From the NCBI RefSeq assembly GCF_019457635.1, contig NZ_CP080412.1, positions 1,488,001 to 1,552,000 of the forward strand: a stretch of 64,000 nt of DNA, given 5' to 3'. Shown here piece after piece: positions 35,747 through 44,160 of the stretch. The notes below the pieces were generated by a model. That model was not told the DNA's origin and did not search any database. It saw only the letters and a list, made by a program, of their open reading frames with translations. Source of the stretch: Shewanella mangrovisoli (GTDB lineage: Bacteria; Pseudomonadota; Gammaproteobacteria; Enterobacterales; Shewanellaceae). Positions within the stretch are counted from its first letter, which is position 1. Each line of letters begins with the position of its first letter. Both the position numbers and the translations under genes were made by a program.

Positions 35747-36616
35747 TCAAGTATCGCTGCTTGTTTGGTTATTTTTGGCTTTTAAAAACCAACGATATAC
35801 AGTCTCTATCCCTTGGTACTCGCTGGTGAATGGATGACCAATACTATTAGCATACTGGTTAATATCTTTAAAAAATCTTTGTGAGGCTTGCTTGGGATTT
35901 TTGGATGGCTTTTCAGAATAAAGTTTAAGAGCAAAATCTTTTCGCAACCGATTCTTTGAGTGACGTTTATCTTGTCCTTTTGACGAATGGCTACCTGACG
36001 TTTCAATTACCCCTCTATGTTTGGTTACCTCTTCTTGAAGTGATTGGTAACTTTCATTTTCAATGATCAATACCTGTTTTGCGAAAAGGCGATTTAGTAG
36101 GTTGGCTGCTTTATTCAGCCCTGCCATATGACAAGCCATCATCGCCTGCAAAAATTCGGCAATTGCTTCTGGTTGGCTATTGATTAAGGTAAGCAATGCT
36201 GCCTCATCCTCATCACTGGCATCTGCCTGAATTGGAAAATCGGCATTGGCAAACTTTCGAACAGTGTCCATTTCGGGGAGTGGTTCATCGCTTGGAGGGA
36301 GTGACAGCATCTCACTAAAAAGCTGAACTATGGTCTGCTGTTCTTCAGCAAGGATGTTCTGGCTGTCGGGACATTTTGCTAATTCTTTTGCTGCTGTATC
36401 TTCTGAAGTTCCTCGGGGGATTTTATCGGAGACAGAAGAAGGCTTAGTCATGGCGCTAAACATCATTTCCATGTCTTCGAACATTTGGTCTTTTTCGGGA
36501 GAATCTGGAAGAGAGTAAAGAACTTTTAAGAAGTCAGGTTTTTCAGGAATGGCGTTTTGCTCGATGATCCCTTCAAGCGTTTTAGTGAACTTTTCTTGCG
36601 ATGAAGTTTCCGTCAT
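35747..36616 (-). CDS. Hypothetical protein of the integrative element
   Basis: A 289-residue acidic protein, not recognised. The C-terminal ~60 residues turn basic and contain SEKPSKNPKQASQRFFKDIN and GIETVYRWFLKAKNN, which suggests DNA or RNA binding. The N-terminal part is Glu/Met/Pro-rich and helical. It is next to attR with its own upstream region. Possible regulator of the element; that is inference from place and charge pattern. Confidence 0.6.
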   Translation of the reverse strand: MTETSSQEKFTKTLEGIIEQNAIPEKPDFLKVLYSLPDSPEKDQMFEDMEMMFSAMTKPSSVSDKIPRGTSEDTAAKELAKCPDSQNILAEEQQTIVQLFSEMLSLPPSDEPLPEMDTVRKFANADFPIQADASDEDEAALLTLINSQPEAIAEFLQAMMACHMAGLNKAANLLNRLFAKQVLIIENESYQSLQEEVTKHRGVIETSGSHSSKGQDKRHSKNRLRKDFALKLYSEKPSKNPKQASQRFFKDINQYANSIGHPFTSEYQGIETVYRWFLKAKNNQTSSDT

Positions 36617-36749
36617 AAAGCTATTTTCCCTGTTCGTTAACTCATAGGGAAAAGTATTAAAAATAGGGTTAATTGTCTATAACTGAGATGAACAGGGCAA
36701 AACGAGGATTTTTGAAAATGTTACGAAAAAAATTCTAAAAAACGTCATA

Positions 36750-36780
36750 CCTATGGCGGCACATAGGCGGCACAGGATTT
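36750..36780 (+). repeat. Right arm repeat, doubled GGCACA motif
   Basis: Second copy of the 31-bp repeat at 26471-26501 (30 of 31 identical, same orientation), 46 bp inside the attR core. Candidate integrase arm-type site. Confidence 0.75.
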
Positions 36781-36826
36781 TTGGTTTTTCGTAAATTGTT
36801 GAATTTTATAGATAAAAATAGTTTTA

Positions 36827-36841
36827 TGGTCTCTCCACAGG
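36827..36841 (+). repeat. attR core direct repeat
   Basis: Copy of the 15-bp attL repeat that forms the 3' end of the intact tRNA-Arg gene. The insertion restored a full tRNA on this side. Confidence 0.88.
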
Positions 36842-36902
36842 GACTCGAACCCCGATCGGCCGCTTAGGAGGCGGCTGCTCTATCCTGTTGAGCTATGAAG
36901 AG
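36827..36902 (-). tRNA. tRNA-Arg (anticodon CCT)
   Basis: A 76-nt cloverleaf can be folded by hand: 7-bp acceptor (CTCTTCA with TGGAGAG, one G-U), D stem GCTC/GAGC, anticodon stem GCCGC/GCGGC with loop CTCCTAA (anticodon CCT, reads AGG), T stem CGGGG/CCCTG with loop TTCGAGT, discriminator A and encoded CCA. Its 3' end is the insertion target of the neighbouring element. Confidence 0.95.
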
Positions 36903-36957
36903 ACGCCTGTGATTATACTGGTTTTATCTTTGATTAAAAGGCTTATGATTTAGTTGC

Positions 36958-38127
36958 TTAAATCTTAAGCGCGATGTCGTTTATCTGTACATTGTAAGCC
37001 GCATTTTGGTCAACGAGGACTGCCGTTGCACTTTCTTCGCTGACTTGTTCGATTTTTACCGTTGCCCGGCTCTTGGTGGCGACGGCACGCATTTCGTTGA
37101 GCCTATCGGGCAAGTTTTGTTGTAACACGACCTGGAATTTATCACCAACTCGAATGCCGTGTTTGCGACCTAAGTTGAGGATAATCCTGTCGCCTTGACG
37201 GCTGACGACTTGCCCCAACAGTGGCCTACAATTGAGCGTGTTGTCTATATCTCGAGTTGCTTCTTGCATGATTTGGCTAATATTTCTACCATAGGATGAA
37301 CGCCAAAATCGGTCACTATTAGGGGCAATAATGGCTTGTTCTTCAAACTCCCAGGGGGCAGAGGTACTGTAGGTTTTGCTCCACACTTCCTCGCCGCTAA
37401 TGCCGTGATAGAGACTGAGCTTAAATTGGAATTGTCTGAGTGGCGCTTCGTCCCACCATCCCATAAAGGTAGATTGCACAGGCTCAGTTGATATGTCGAT
37501 GATTTGTGGCAATAAAATATATTGGCTATCGGTGATTTCACTTAACCAACTGGGGAGTCGATAGCCGCGGATATCGACAAGTTCCTGTGCGATATCAAGC
37601 CGTTCTTTGGCATGGATATGGCTAAAACCAGTGGATGAGTAGCCATCAATGCTATTACCCAGTTTCTCGGAGATGACTTCTTCAAATCCAGAGAGTTGTC
37701 CGTAGCGTAACTGTGCACGGTCTTTTATTTGCGCTTGGGGGATTAAGATGGCGGCTTTTAACTGCCCAGCAGGGCATTGCTGGGTGGGGTCATCATTAAG
37801 ATCGAGCCTGAGGGAAACATAAATTTTGCTGCCTTCAATGCGCTCGCTCACCAATTGGATGCTAATCGCCTGAGCATAACGATTAATCGCAAAGCTGTTT
37901 TGCGTCAGATTGCCGTTAGTCGTTTGCTGCTCACTGCTGATTTGGATACCCGTACTGAGTGTGGCATAACTCACAGCCTGATTGATGGCTTCTTCACGCG
38001 CTTGGGCGATATTGCCATTGGTGATCACCGCTTCGCCACTGGCCTCGACCCATTCGGCGTTTGCCTGTGCAGCAAATAGCAGTAGGCTGCTGATTATGAG
38101 CAAGTTCTTTCTTAGTATGTTCATCAA
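36958..38127 (-). CDS. flgT: Flagellar H-ring assembly protein FlgT
   Basis: Periplasmic protein that forms the H-ring around the LP ring of sodium- or polar-type flagella and supports stator placement. The 389 residues have a signal peptide (LLLFAAQANA), an N-terminal domain WVEASGEAVITNGNIAQARE typical of FlgT, and a C-terminal SH3-like part with NLGRKHGIRVGDKFQVV. It is divergent from flgOP, as in Vibrio-type clusters. Confidence 0.92.
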   Translation of the reverse strand: MMNILRKNLLIISSLLLFAAQANAEWVEASGEAVITNGNIAQAREEAINQAVSYATLSTGIQISSEQQTTNGNLTQNSFAINRYAQAISIQLVSERIEGSKIYVSLRLDLNDDPTQQCPAGQLKAAILIPQAQIKDRAQLRYGQLSGFEEVISEKLGNSIDGYSSTGFSHIHAKERLDIAQELVDIRGYRLPSWLSEITDSQYILLPQIIDISTEPVQSTFMGWWDEAPLRQFQFKLSLYHGISGEEVWSKTYSTSAPWEFEEQAIIAPNSDRFWRSSYGRNISQIMQEATRDIDNTLNCRPLLGQVVSRQGDRIILNLGRKHGIRVGDKFQVVLQQNLPDRLNEMRAVATKSRATVKIEQVSEESATAVLVDQNAAYNVQINDIALKI

Positions 38128-38223
38128 TAAGCCCTTAACTAAATTTGCTGGTATGAGTCAGTTTACTGGCAGTGCTTTATGACTCTAAGCAAATTGTATG
38201 CCTGATTTATCGTGGTATAGGGA

Positions 38224-38250
38224 TAAAGTTATCAATAGATTTGTCGATAA
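38224..38250 (+). promoter_or_regulatory. FliA (sigma-28) promoter of flgOP
   Basis: TAAAGTTA, 11 nt, GTCGATAA: one mismatch in each half to TAAAGTTT-N11-GCCGATAA. It lies 114 nt upstream of the flgO start. Confidence 0.7.
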
Positions 38251-38363
38251 TCTGGAGAGTTCATTAAGCGCATTATTTTGACTTGGTCTAATACTTGCTT
38301 GCTTTATGGCAAAGATTGCGGCTCCCACCGAGCCACATTGATATTGATGATGAGGTTACTCCT

Positions 38364-38996
38364 ATGCTGAAGCGTGCATTCATTCCTCTGGCACTGTTAG
38401 TGCTGGTTGGGTGTGCGACTAAACCCGTGGCACCGCCCAAACCTAGCTTAGCAGACGGCAATGGTTTGCCGCCTACGGCGACGATTAATCATCTCGCGCA
38501 GCGAATTGTGACTGAGTTAGTCAAACAGAATGATGCACTACGTCCCGACCAACCTATCGTTGTTGCCACGCCTGTGTTAGTTGGGGATTTGAGTAGCACC
38601 AATGCGCTGGCGCAGCAGCTGCAGCAAGGGCTGATGACATCTTTGCATAGCTTTATGTTTAATGTGGTGGACTTGAATTTAGGTGATGGCCTGAGTGTCA
38701 CTGCGAATGGCGATTTTATTTTGACGCGCGATTGGCAAAAGCTTTCGACCAATTTACCCGTTGATCATATCGTGGTGTCGACCATGAGCCCGACAACCAA
38801 TGGCATGGCAATCAATACTCGGATTGTCACCCTAAGTAACAATCGTGTGGTATCAGCCTCTCAAACCTTTGTTACCCAAAAAGAATTAAGCAATTACATG
38901 CAGCCCTCTGAGCAAGTTATTTCTCAGGATGGGATTTTATATCGCCAGTCGACCCCAGGTATGAATGAGGTTCGAGTGTTAGGAGATGGAAAATGA
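38364..38996 (+). CDS. flgO: FlgO family outer-membrane lipoprotein
   Basis: A 210-residue lipoprotein needed for flagellar stability and motility in Vibrio-type systems. Lipobox LVLVGCATKP places the acylated Cys at about residue 17; the rest contains the FlgO domain (LAQRIVTELVKQND and IVVATPVLVGDLSSTNALAQ). ATG 38364 follows the ribosome site TGAGG; an upstream frame to 38295 is discounted because it precedes the signal. Overlaps flgP by 4 nt. Confidence 0.9.
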   Translation: MLKRAFIPLALLVLVGCATKPVAPPKPSLADGNGLPPTATINHLAQRIVTELVKQNDALRPDQPIVVATPVLVGDLSSTNALAQQLQQGLMTSLHSFMFNVVDLNLGDGLSVTANGDFILTRDWQKLSTNLPVDHIVVSTMSPTTNGMAINTRIVTLSNNRVVSASQTFVTQKELSNYMQPSEQVISQDGILYRQSTPGMNEVRVLGDGK

Positions 38997-39442
38997 AACG
39001 CTACTTATTAATTGTTGCGGCGCTCCTTCTTACTGGGTGTGCAACTAAAGATAGATATGTTCAGTGGGAAGATGTGCCCCCGAGTAGTTTTCCTAAACTG
39101 ACGGCAATAGGTTACGCCCCGCTAGCGACTCAACCGGCCAAAGAGCAGTCCCAACGAGTTTTGATGGCGATGCAGGCGTCAAAAATCGTGGCTTATCGTG
39201 AACTGGCTGAACAAGTGTATGGACAGAAGATCACCGCCAATAGTAGCGTGAGTGATTGGATGCTGACAGATGATAATGTTAAAGCGTCTGTGACTGGGGT
39301 GATCCGCGGCGCGAGAGTGGTAAAAAGCTATCCGGCAGGGGACCACTATGTCACTGAGTTAGAACTTGATTTTGCCAAGGTATGGCAGATTTACCAACAG
39401 CAGAGTCGTCCACAAAGAATTAAAGAGGTTACCTATTTTTAG
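38993..39442 (+). CDS. flgP: FlgP family outer-membrane lipoprotein
   Basis: A 149-residue LPP20-type lipoprotein that builds the outer-membrane disk of polar flagella. The lipobox LLLTGCATKD is at the N-terminus; KIVAYRELAEQVYGQKITAN is the family block. It is co-translated with flgO through the ATGA overlap. Confidence 0.9.
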   Translation: MKRYLLIVAALLLTGCATKDRYVQWEDVPPSSFPKLTAIGYAPLATQPAKEQSQRVLMAMQASKIVAYRELAEQVYGQKITANSSVSDWMLTDDNVKASVTGVIRGARVVKSYPAGDHYVTELELDFAKVWQIYQQQSRPQRIKEVTYF

Positions 39443-39496
39443 CGCTAGGGTAGGTTTTAGCGCTAGGTCAGGATGACTGCTCGTCGTGCTGTACCG

Positions 39497-39538
39497 ATAA
39501 ACAAAAGCCGTGCTCAGTTGAGCGCGGCTTTTGTTTAT
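39497..39538. terminator. Bidirectional terminator between flgP and flgN
   Basis: Long hairpin with arms ATAAACAAAAGCCG and CGGCTTTTGTTTAT (14 bp) plus an inner GCTC/GAGC stem. A-rich and T-rich flanks allow it to serve both the flgOP and the flgAMN units. Confidence 0.85.
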
Positions 39539-39563
39539 ATCCCGTTTACTTATGATGCATGAT

Positions 39564-39989
39564 TTACGCTTTTAAATCATTGCCTAAGCTAGAAAGGGTC
39601 GAGGTTCTGCCTTTATCGTTATAAGTCAGAGTAGTTGCGTTTCGGCTCGCCTGTAAGGCTTGGGCAAAACGGTTTAGACTCGCTAGATTCATCTCGATCA
39701 GACTGGCATTTTGAGCGTTTAGATCCTTACATTCGGCAAGGGCCTCTTTTACGGCGGCCATTTTATGGGATAGTTCTACTTGCGAGGTGAGTAAGGATTT
39801 ATCGCTGTGATTGGCCAGTAAGTCATCATTGGCCTTAAGTTCTTGCAGGCATGATGATTTTTGCTCCGCAAGCGATAAAAGCAAATCGGCGTTTTGGTCA
39901 ACCAAAGCGCCTTTTTCCTTAAGAATAATCTGTTTAAGAACAGCCAAATGGGCGTGTTGTTGATCTACCAGTTTAGCTATTTCTGTCAT
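39564..39989 (-). CDS. flgN: Flagellar export chaperone FlgN
   Basis: A 141-residue helical protein of the FlgN type; chaperone for the hook-filament junction proteins FlgK and FlgL. Heptad-like helices span the first ~110 residues (HAHLAVLKQIILKEKGALVD). It lies 2 nt after flgM, the common pairing. Confidence 0.88.
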   Translation of the reverse strand: MTEIAKLVDQQHAHLAVLKQIILKEKGALVDQNADLLLSLAEQKSSCLQELKANDDLLANHSDKSLLTSQVELSHKMAAVKEALAECKDLNAQNASLIEMNLASLNRFAQALQASRNATTLTYNDKGRTSTLSSLGNDLKA

Positions 39990-39991
39990 AG

Positions 39992-40318
39992 TTACTCTTT
40001 ATTGAGGTCATTCAATTCAGCTTCGAAGCTGGCAATGTTGGCCGCCAACTTTTCGGGGTCAATTTTATAGCGACCTTCGGCAATCGCTTGTTTAATCTCA
40101 GCGACTTTCTTTTGGTCTACTTCAGGTAGGCTGGCCATTTTGGTTTGAGCTCCTTGTAGCTGTTGAGCTTGAGCCGTAATGACAACTGAGTCACCTTTCT
40201 GTTGAGTCGATTTAGCTGCAACCTGAGTCGATTGCTCACTTTCGTTGCTTTTCTTTGTTGTGTTTGAACGGACTTGCGCGGCCGCTCCGGCGTTAAATTT
40301 GCTAATATCAATTGCCAT
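39992..40318 (-). CDS. flgM: Anti-sigma-28 factor FlgM
   Basis: A 108-residue protein that binds FliA and is exported once the hook is complete. The C-terminal half has the family pattern VAEIKQAIAEGRYKIDPEKL with LAANIASFE. N-terminal half is disordered and Gln/Thr-rich. A strong FliA promoter lies upstream. Confidence 0.93.
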   Translation of the reverse strand: MAIDISKFNAGAAAQVRSNTTKKSNESEQSTQVAAKSTQQKGDSVVITAQAQQLQGAQTKMASLPEVDQKKVAEIKQAIAEGRYKIDPEKLAANIASFEAELNDLNKE

Positions 40319-40360
40319 TTTAGGCTCCAGCGTCGTGTATACGGGGATTTCTTAACTGGG

Positions 40361-40387
40361 GTATCGGCAGCTCATCGAAAAGCTTTA
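40361..40387 (-). promoter_or_regulatory. FliA (sigma-28) promoter of flgMN
   Basis: On the minus strand TAAAGCTT, 11 nt, GCCGATAC: a near-perfect match to the FliA consensus, 43 nt from the flgM start. This gives flgMN expression in the late flagellar class. Confidence 0.85.
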
Positions 40388-40394
40388 GTTTATT

Positions 40395-41102
40395 TTACAT
40401 TCTAACTTCGACTTCGCCAATGGCCGTGACTATGGCATCTAGTACTTTGTTTGAACTGCTATTTTTGACCCTAATTTGGTCACCAATATTACCATCCTGT
40501 AGCGCTTCGCCTACGGTTTTTAGCACAAAATTGCTGGAACGCACATAAATTGATACTGAATCATTCTTACAAACAAAACAAAGGTTATTGGCAAAAATAG
40601 GGAAGTTTTTGGCGACACGCCGTTTTACCCGTACTCCTGAAAGTTGGCTGGTATCGCTAAATTGCATACCGCGTAAACTATTTTGGTCGACGTAACGGAT
40701 TTCAACCTGTGTTGGGCTGATCAGTTCGCCAGGTGCCAGTGTTTCGCTGGCGACCACAACCGGGAAAAGAATATCGACCCGCACCGACATAAAAATCTGC
40801 CAAGGGTAGGCTAAATCGGGTGTATCACAGCTGACTTTTACCGTGTTATTGCGGCTGATCTCTCGGTCGGAGGCGAGCTCGACTCGAATGGGGGAGGCAC
40901 ATTGAGAAGGGAGCAAACGACTGTCTATCGTTTGCGGAAGGATTTCAACTTTAGCGTTAGATGGCTCTGAAATCTTTTCATTAATAAGAGCTTTAGCTAA
41001 TTCGGATATCGCCGATATGCTAGGTACCACGGGCTCGGCATTGGCCTTAGTGGCGAAGGAAAGGGCGATGATACTCAAAAAATAGACTAAATTTACTTTC
41101 AT
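40395..41102 (-). CDS. flgA: Flagellar P-ring assembly chaperone FlgA
   Basis: A 235-residue periplasmic chaperone for P-ring (FlgI) assembly. Signal peptide ends ATKANAEP; the C-terminal SAF domain is seen in LAPGELISPTQVEIRYVDQN. Divergent from cheV. The gap to flgM (76 bp) carries the FliA promoter, so flgM can be transcribed both with flgA and alone. Confidence 0.92.
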   Translation of the reverse strand: MKVNLVYFLSIIALSFATKANAEPVVPSISAISELAKALINEKISEPSNAKVEILPQTIDSRLLPSQCASPIRVELASDREISRNNTVKVSCDTPDLAYPWQIFMSVRVDILFPVVVASETLAPGELISPTQVEIRYVDQNSLRGMQFSDTSQLSGVRVKRRVAKNFPIFANNLCFVCKNDSVSIYVRSSNFVLKTVGEALQDGNIGDQIRVKNSSSNKVLDAIVTAIGEVEVRM

Positions 41103-41203
41103 AATGAAGAGACTAGCTTGTAACGCCAGAATGCACCTATACTTTTATCAAGTTTGAAACTGTTCCATGCCATAACGGCCAAGATTTCGTGTCAGAAGTT
41201 TGA

Positions 41204-41230
41204 CTCAGTTTCAACTATGGTTATCGATAA
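41204..41230 (+). promoter_or_regulatory. Possible FliA promoter of cheV
   Basis: CTCAGTTT, 11 nt, ATCGATAA: right spacing but three mismatches in the -35 and two in the -10 half. It lies 76 nt before cheV. Confidence 0.35.
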
Positions 41231-41306
41231 CAAGACGTAAGCAATTAATATGCCTATACTCAAACGAGTTTAGGGCCGTACATAAACAGAACAACAAGGC
41301 AGAGTT

Positions 41307-42227
41307 ATGTCGAGTATTCTTGATTCAGTCAACAAACGAACCCAACTCGTAGGTCAAAACCGACTAGAACTATTGCTATTTAAGTTGAATGGTCGTCAAC
41401 GTTTTGGGATTAACGTATTCAAAGTAAAAGAAGTTTTGCAATGTCCACCGTTAACGACTTTGCCTAAACTTAATCCTTACGTCAAAGGTGTCGCCCATAT
41501 TCGCGGCACGACTATTTCGGTAATCGATCTGAGTGCTGCAACCGGCGGGCGTCCGTTAGCCAGCACTGAAAATTGCTTTATCATCATTTCAGAATATAAC
41601 CGCAGCGTACAAGGTTTCTTAGTCAGTTCAGTTGAACGTATCATCAACATGAATTGGGAAGCCATTATGCCGCCACCACAAGGGGCTGGTCGCTATTCCT
41701 ACTTAACTGCAGTCACTGAAATCGAAGGTGAACTGGTTGAAATTCTTGATGTTGAAAAAATCCTAGATGAAATTTCACCAGTTAAAACTGCAATCAGTGA
41801 AGAAGTGAATGAGCAACTGACAATCGATAGAAGTCAGCATTACCATATTATGGTGATTGATGATTCGGCGGTGGCTCGTAAACAAATTATTCGCGCGCTC
41901 GAGTCGTTAAACTTACAGATTGATACGGCAAAAGATGGCCGTGAAGCGCTCGATAAGTTAAAAGCTATTGCGGGTGAAATGAATAATGTTGCCGAGGAAA
42001 TCCCGCTGATTATCTCGGATATTGAAATGCCAGAAATGGATGGTTATACCTTAACGGCAGAGATCCGCGACGATCCAAAGCTTAAGCATATCAAGGTGGT
42101 ACTACATACCTCGTTAAGCGGCGTGTTTAATCAGGCTATGGTACAAAAAGTGGGCGCTAATGATTTTATCGCCAAATTTAACCCAGACGAATTAGCTGCG
42201 GCAGTGAACAAGCATTTAAGTTTGTAG
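41307..42227 (+). CDS. cheV: Chemotaxis coupling protein CheV
   Basis: Hybrid adaptor: an N-terminal CheW-like domain (about 15-165; INVFKVKEVLQCPPLTTLPK, HIRGTTISVIDLS) and a C-terminal response-regulator domain (about 180-306) with acidic pair IDDS and phospho-acceptor Asp in ISDIEMPEMDGYT. It links receptors to CheA and may tune adaptation. 306 residues is normal. Followed by cheR. Confidence 0.95.
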   Translation: MSSILDSVNKRTQLVGQNRLELLLFKLNGRQRFGINVFKVKEVLQCPPLTTLPKLNPYVKGVAHIRGTTISVIDLSAATGGRPLASTENCFIIISEYNRSVQGFLVSSVERIINMNWEAIMPPPQGAGRYSYLTAVTEIEGELVEILDVEKILDEISPVKTAISEEVNEQLTIDRSQHYHIMVIDDSAVARKQIIRALESLNLQIDTAKDGREALDKLKAIAGEMNNVAEEIPLIISDIEMPEMDGYTLTAEIRDDPKLKHIKVVLHTSLSGVFNQAMVQKVGANDFIAKFNPDELAAAVNKHLSL

Positions 42228-42328
42228 TGAAAGTGTGGGTTAGTGCCTAGTGGTGCTTTACGCTATAATCTAGCCCTTATTACATGATTGTTGGCACTTA
42301 TTTGGGTGCTTGCTATAGGATCTAGGAC

Positions 42329-43168
42329 GTGAATGTGCCTGACAAATCACTCGCTGAAGCCGAATATAATCAATTTAGGTTGTTCTTAGAACAACACAGC
42401 GGCATCGTACTGGGGGAAAATAAACAGTACCTAGTGCGTAGCCGTCTCGCGCCTTTGATGGGCAAATATAATCTGCCTTCGTTATCCGATGTGGTGAAAC
42501 ATTCGATGAAGCCAACGGAGCGCGCGTTGCGGGCGGAAGTCATTGATGCTATGACGACCAATGAAACGCTTTGGTTCCGTGACCGCTATCCGTTTGAGTT
42601 ACTAGGCAATGTATTGCTACCTGAATACAGTAAGTTGGGCCGTCCATTAAAGATATGGTCGGCTGCCTGTTCGTCTGGTCAAGAGCCTTACTCGTTGGCA
42701 ATGACGATTTTAGAATATCAACAGAAGAAGCCGGGAGCTTTGCCGGGAGGCGCTTCAATTCAAGCGACCGATCTTTCGCCTTCTATGTTGGAACGCTGTA
42801 AGAATGCTGAATACGATAGCTTGGCGCTAGCGCGTGGCCTATCGGAGGAACGTAAGCGCCAGTTTTTTGATGCTTTGCCCTCTGGCAACATGCGGGTAAA
42901 AGACAACGTTAAGCGTTTAGTCAATTTCCGCGCCCATAACCTGCTTGAGAGTTACACTTTGCTGGGCAAGTTCGACATTATTTTCTGTCGAAATGTGCTG
43001 ATCTATTTTGCCCCTGAGGCAAAAGCAAAAATTTTGCGGCAATTTGCTGCCGCATTAAATCCGAAGGGCATACTTTTTCTCGGCGCGTCAGAATCCATTG
43101 CAGGCCTGACCGATGAGTTTGACATGGTGCGTTGCAACCCTGGTATTTATTACCAGAAGAAAACCTAA
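42329..43168 (+). CDS. cheR: Chemotaxis protein methyltransferase CheR
   Basis: SAM-dependent glutamate methyltransferase of chemoreceptors. It has the N-terminal helical domain and then the catalytic domain with NETLWFRDRYPFELL, IWSAACSSGQEPYSLAM (SAM site) and FDIIFCRNVLIYF. 279 residues; GTG start with AGGA 8 nt upstream. It ends 20 nt before a terminator, ahead of the flgB promoter. Confidence 0.95.
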   Translation: MNVPDKSLAEAEYNQFRLFLEQHSGIVLGENKQYLVRSRLAPLMGKYNLPSLSDVVKHSMKPTERALRAEVIDAMTTNETLWFRDRYPFELLGNVLLPEYSKLGRPLKIWSAACSSGQEPYSLAMTILEYQQKKPGALPGGASIQATDLSPSMLERCKNAEYDSLALARGLSEERKRQFFDALPSGNMRVKDNVKRLVNFRAHNLLESYTLLGKFDIIFCRNVLIYFAPEAKAKILRQFAAALNPKGILFLGASESIAGLTDEFDMVRCNPGIYYQKKT

Positions 43169-43187
43169 TTAAATGATATTAAATAAA

Positions 43188-43214
43188 AATTACCGACATT
43201 AGTCGGTAATTTTT
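43188..43214 (+). terminator. Terminator after cheR
   Basis: AATTACCGAC/GTCGGTAATT stem with a 4-nt loop followed by a T-run, 20 nt after the cheR stop. Confidence 0.88.
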
Positions 43215-43262
43215 TACCTCGCAAAACCTCATATCTACACATTTCGATTAATTACTACTTTT

Positions 43263-43278
43263 TGGCACATGAATTGCT
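43263..43278 (+). promoter_or_regulatory. Sigma-54 promoter of the flgB operon
   Basis: TGGCAC-N5-TTGCT is a full match to the -24/-12 consensus with correct GG-to-GC spacing. It lies 35 nt before the flgB start codon and implies FlrC- or FlrA-type activation. Confidence 0.9.
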
Positions 43279-43312
43279 TTGTTCCCGTGAGAGTCACGAT
43301 GGAGGCAATTTT

Positions 43313-43717
43313 ATGGCGATTAGTTTTGATAAGGCATTAGGGGTACACCAATTTACGTTGGGGATCCGTGCCGAGCGTGCCGAAGTGATTTCTAGCAATA
43401 TCGCAAACGCTGATACGCCACATTATAAAGCCCGTGACGTCGATTTTTCTGCGGCCTTAAATGTTGCTAAAACCCAGCAACAGCAGCGCAATAGCCTTGA
43501 GATGACTGGCGATGAGCAGCATTTTGGCCTTGCACAATTAACGGGACAATACGTGAAGTTCCGTGTGCCAAATCAGCCAGATACTGGAGATGGCAATACT
43601 GTTGATATTCAACAGGAACAGTCGGCATTTATGCAAAATGCGCTTGAATATCAAATGTCTCTAGGATTTTTGGACAGTAAGTTTAGTGGCATGAAGAAAG
43701 CGTTGAGAGGGGATTGA
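43313..43717 (+). CDS. flgB: Flagellar proximal rod protein FlgB
   Basis: Rod subunit at the base of the axial structure. 134 residues with the N-terminal rod signature [23 protein letters not shown] 43313 has GGAGG upstream; the frame continues back to 43262, but that overlaps the -24/-12 promoter. Its stop is 2 nt before the flgC ATG. Confidence 0.95.
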   Translation: MAISFDKALGVHQFTLGIRAERAEVISSNIANADTPHYKARDVDFSAALNVAKTQQQQRNSLEMTGDEQHFGLAQLTGQYVKFRVPNQPDTGDGNTVDIQQEQSAFMQNALEYQMSLGFLDSKFSGMKKALRGD

Positions 43718-43719
43718 TC

Positions 43720-44136
43720 ATGAGTTTATTTAGTATTTTTGATGTGGCGGGTTCTGGCATGTCAGCTCAGTCTGTCCGCCTCAACACCACCGCGAGTAAC
43801 ATTGCCAACGCCGACTCCGTTTCTAGCAGCATAGATAAAACTTACCGCTCTCGTCATCCGATTTTTGAAGCTGAAATGGCCAAAGCGCAAAGTCAGCAAC
43901 AAGCCTCTCAAGGTGTGGCGGTAAAAGGCATAGTTGAGAGTGATAAACCCCTATTAAAAGAGTATTCGCCGGATCACCCAATGGCGGATGCGGATGGCTT
44001 TATCTACAAGCCGAATGTGAATGTCATGGAAGAAATGGCGGATATGATTTCTGCCTCTCGCTCATATCAGATGAATGTTCAAGTCGCTGAAGCCGCAAAA
44101 TCTATGCTGCAACAAACACTTGGGATGGGTAAATAA
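43720..44136 (+). CDS. flgC: Flagellar proximal rod protein FlgC
   Basis: Rod protein, 138 residues, starting MSLFSIFDVAGSGMSAQSVR with the TTASNIANADS signature and C-terminal QMNVQVAEAAKSMLQQTLGM. ATG 43720 fits GAGGGG 7 nt upstream better than TTG 43714. Confidence 0.95.
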   Translation: MSLFSIFDVAGSGMSAQSVRLNTTASNIANADSVSSSIDKTYRSRHPIFEAEMAKAQSQQQASQGVAVKGIVESDKPLLKEYSPDHPMADADGFIYKPNVNVMEEMADMISASRSYQMNVQVAEAAKSMLQQTLGMGK

Positions 44137-44160
44137 TATGCGCTATTTAGGAGGTAAGCT

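Larger units (their letters stand above)
26332..36841. mobile_element. Integrative element in tRNA-Arg, P4/P2-like
   Basis: A 10.5-kb island bounded by 15-bp direct repeats that are copies of the tRNA-Arg 3' end. It has an integrase next to the left end, an AlpA-like regulator, a P2 gpA-type replication protein and several unknown genes. No capsid, tail or conjugation genes are visible, so it is either a satellite-like element or a non-self-transmissible replicating island. The cargo at 28.1-31.5 kb (toxin-antitoxin and thymidylate-synthase fusion) is visibly more AT-rich than integrase and replication genes, which indicates separate acquisition. Confidence 0.88.

Noticed and set aside
38310-38325. 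Sigma-54 promoter upstream of flgO
   Set aside because: TGGCA and TTGC occur but with 8 instead of 10 nt between GG and GC; the FliA site fits better.
42293-42313. Sigma-54 promoter upstream of cheR
   Set aside because: TGGCAC is present but no GC falls at the required distance after GG.
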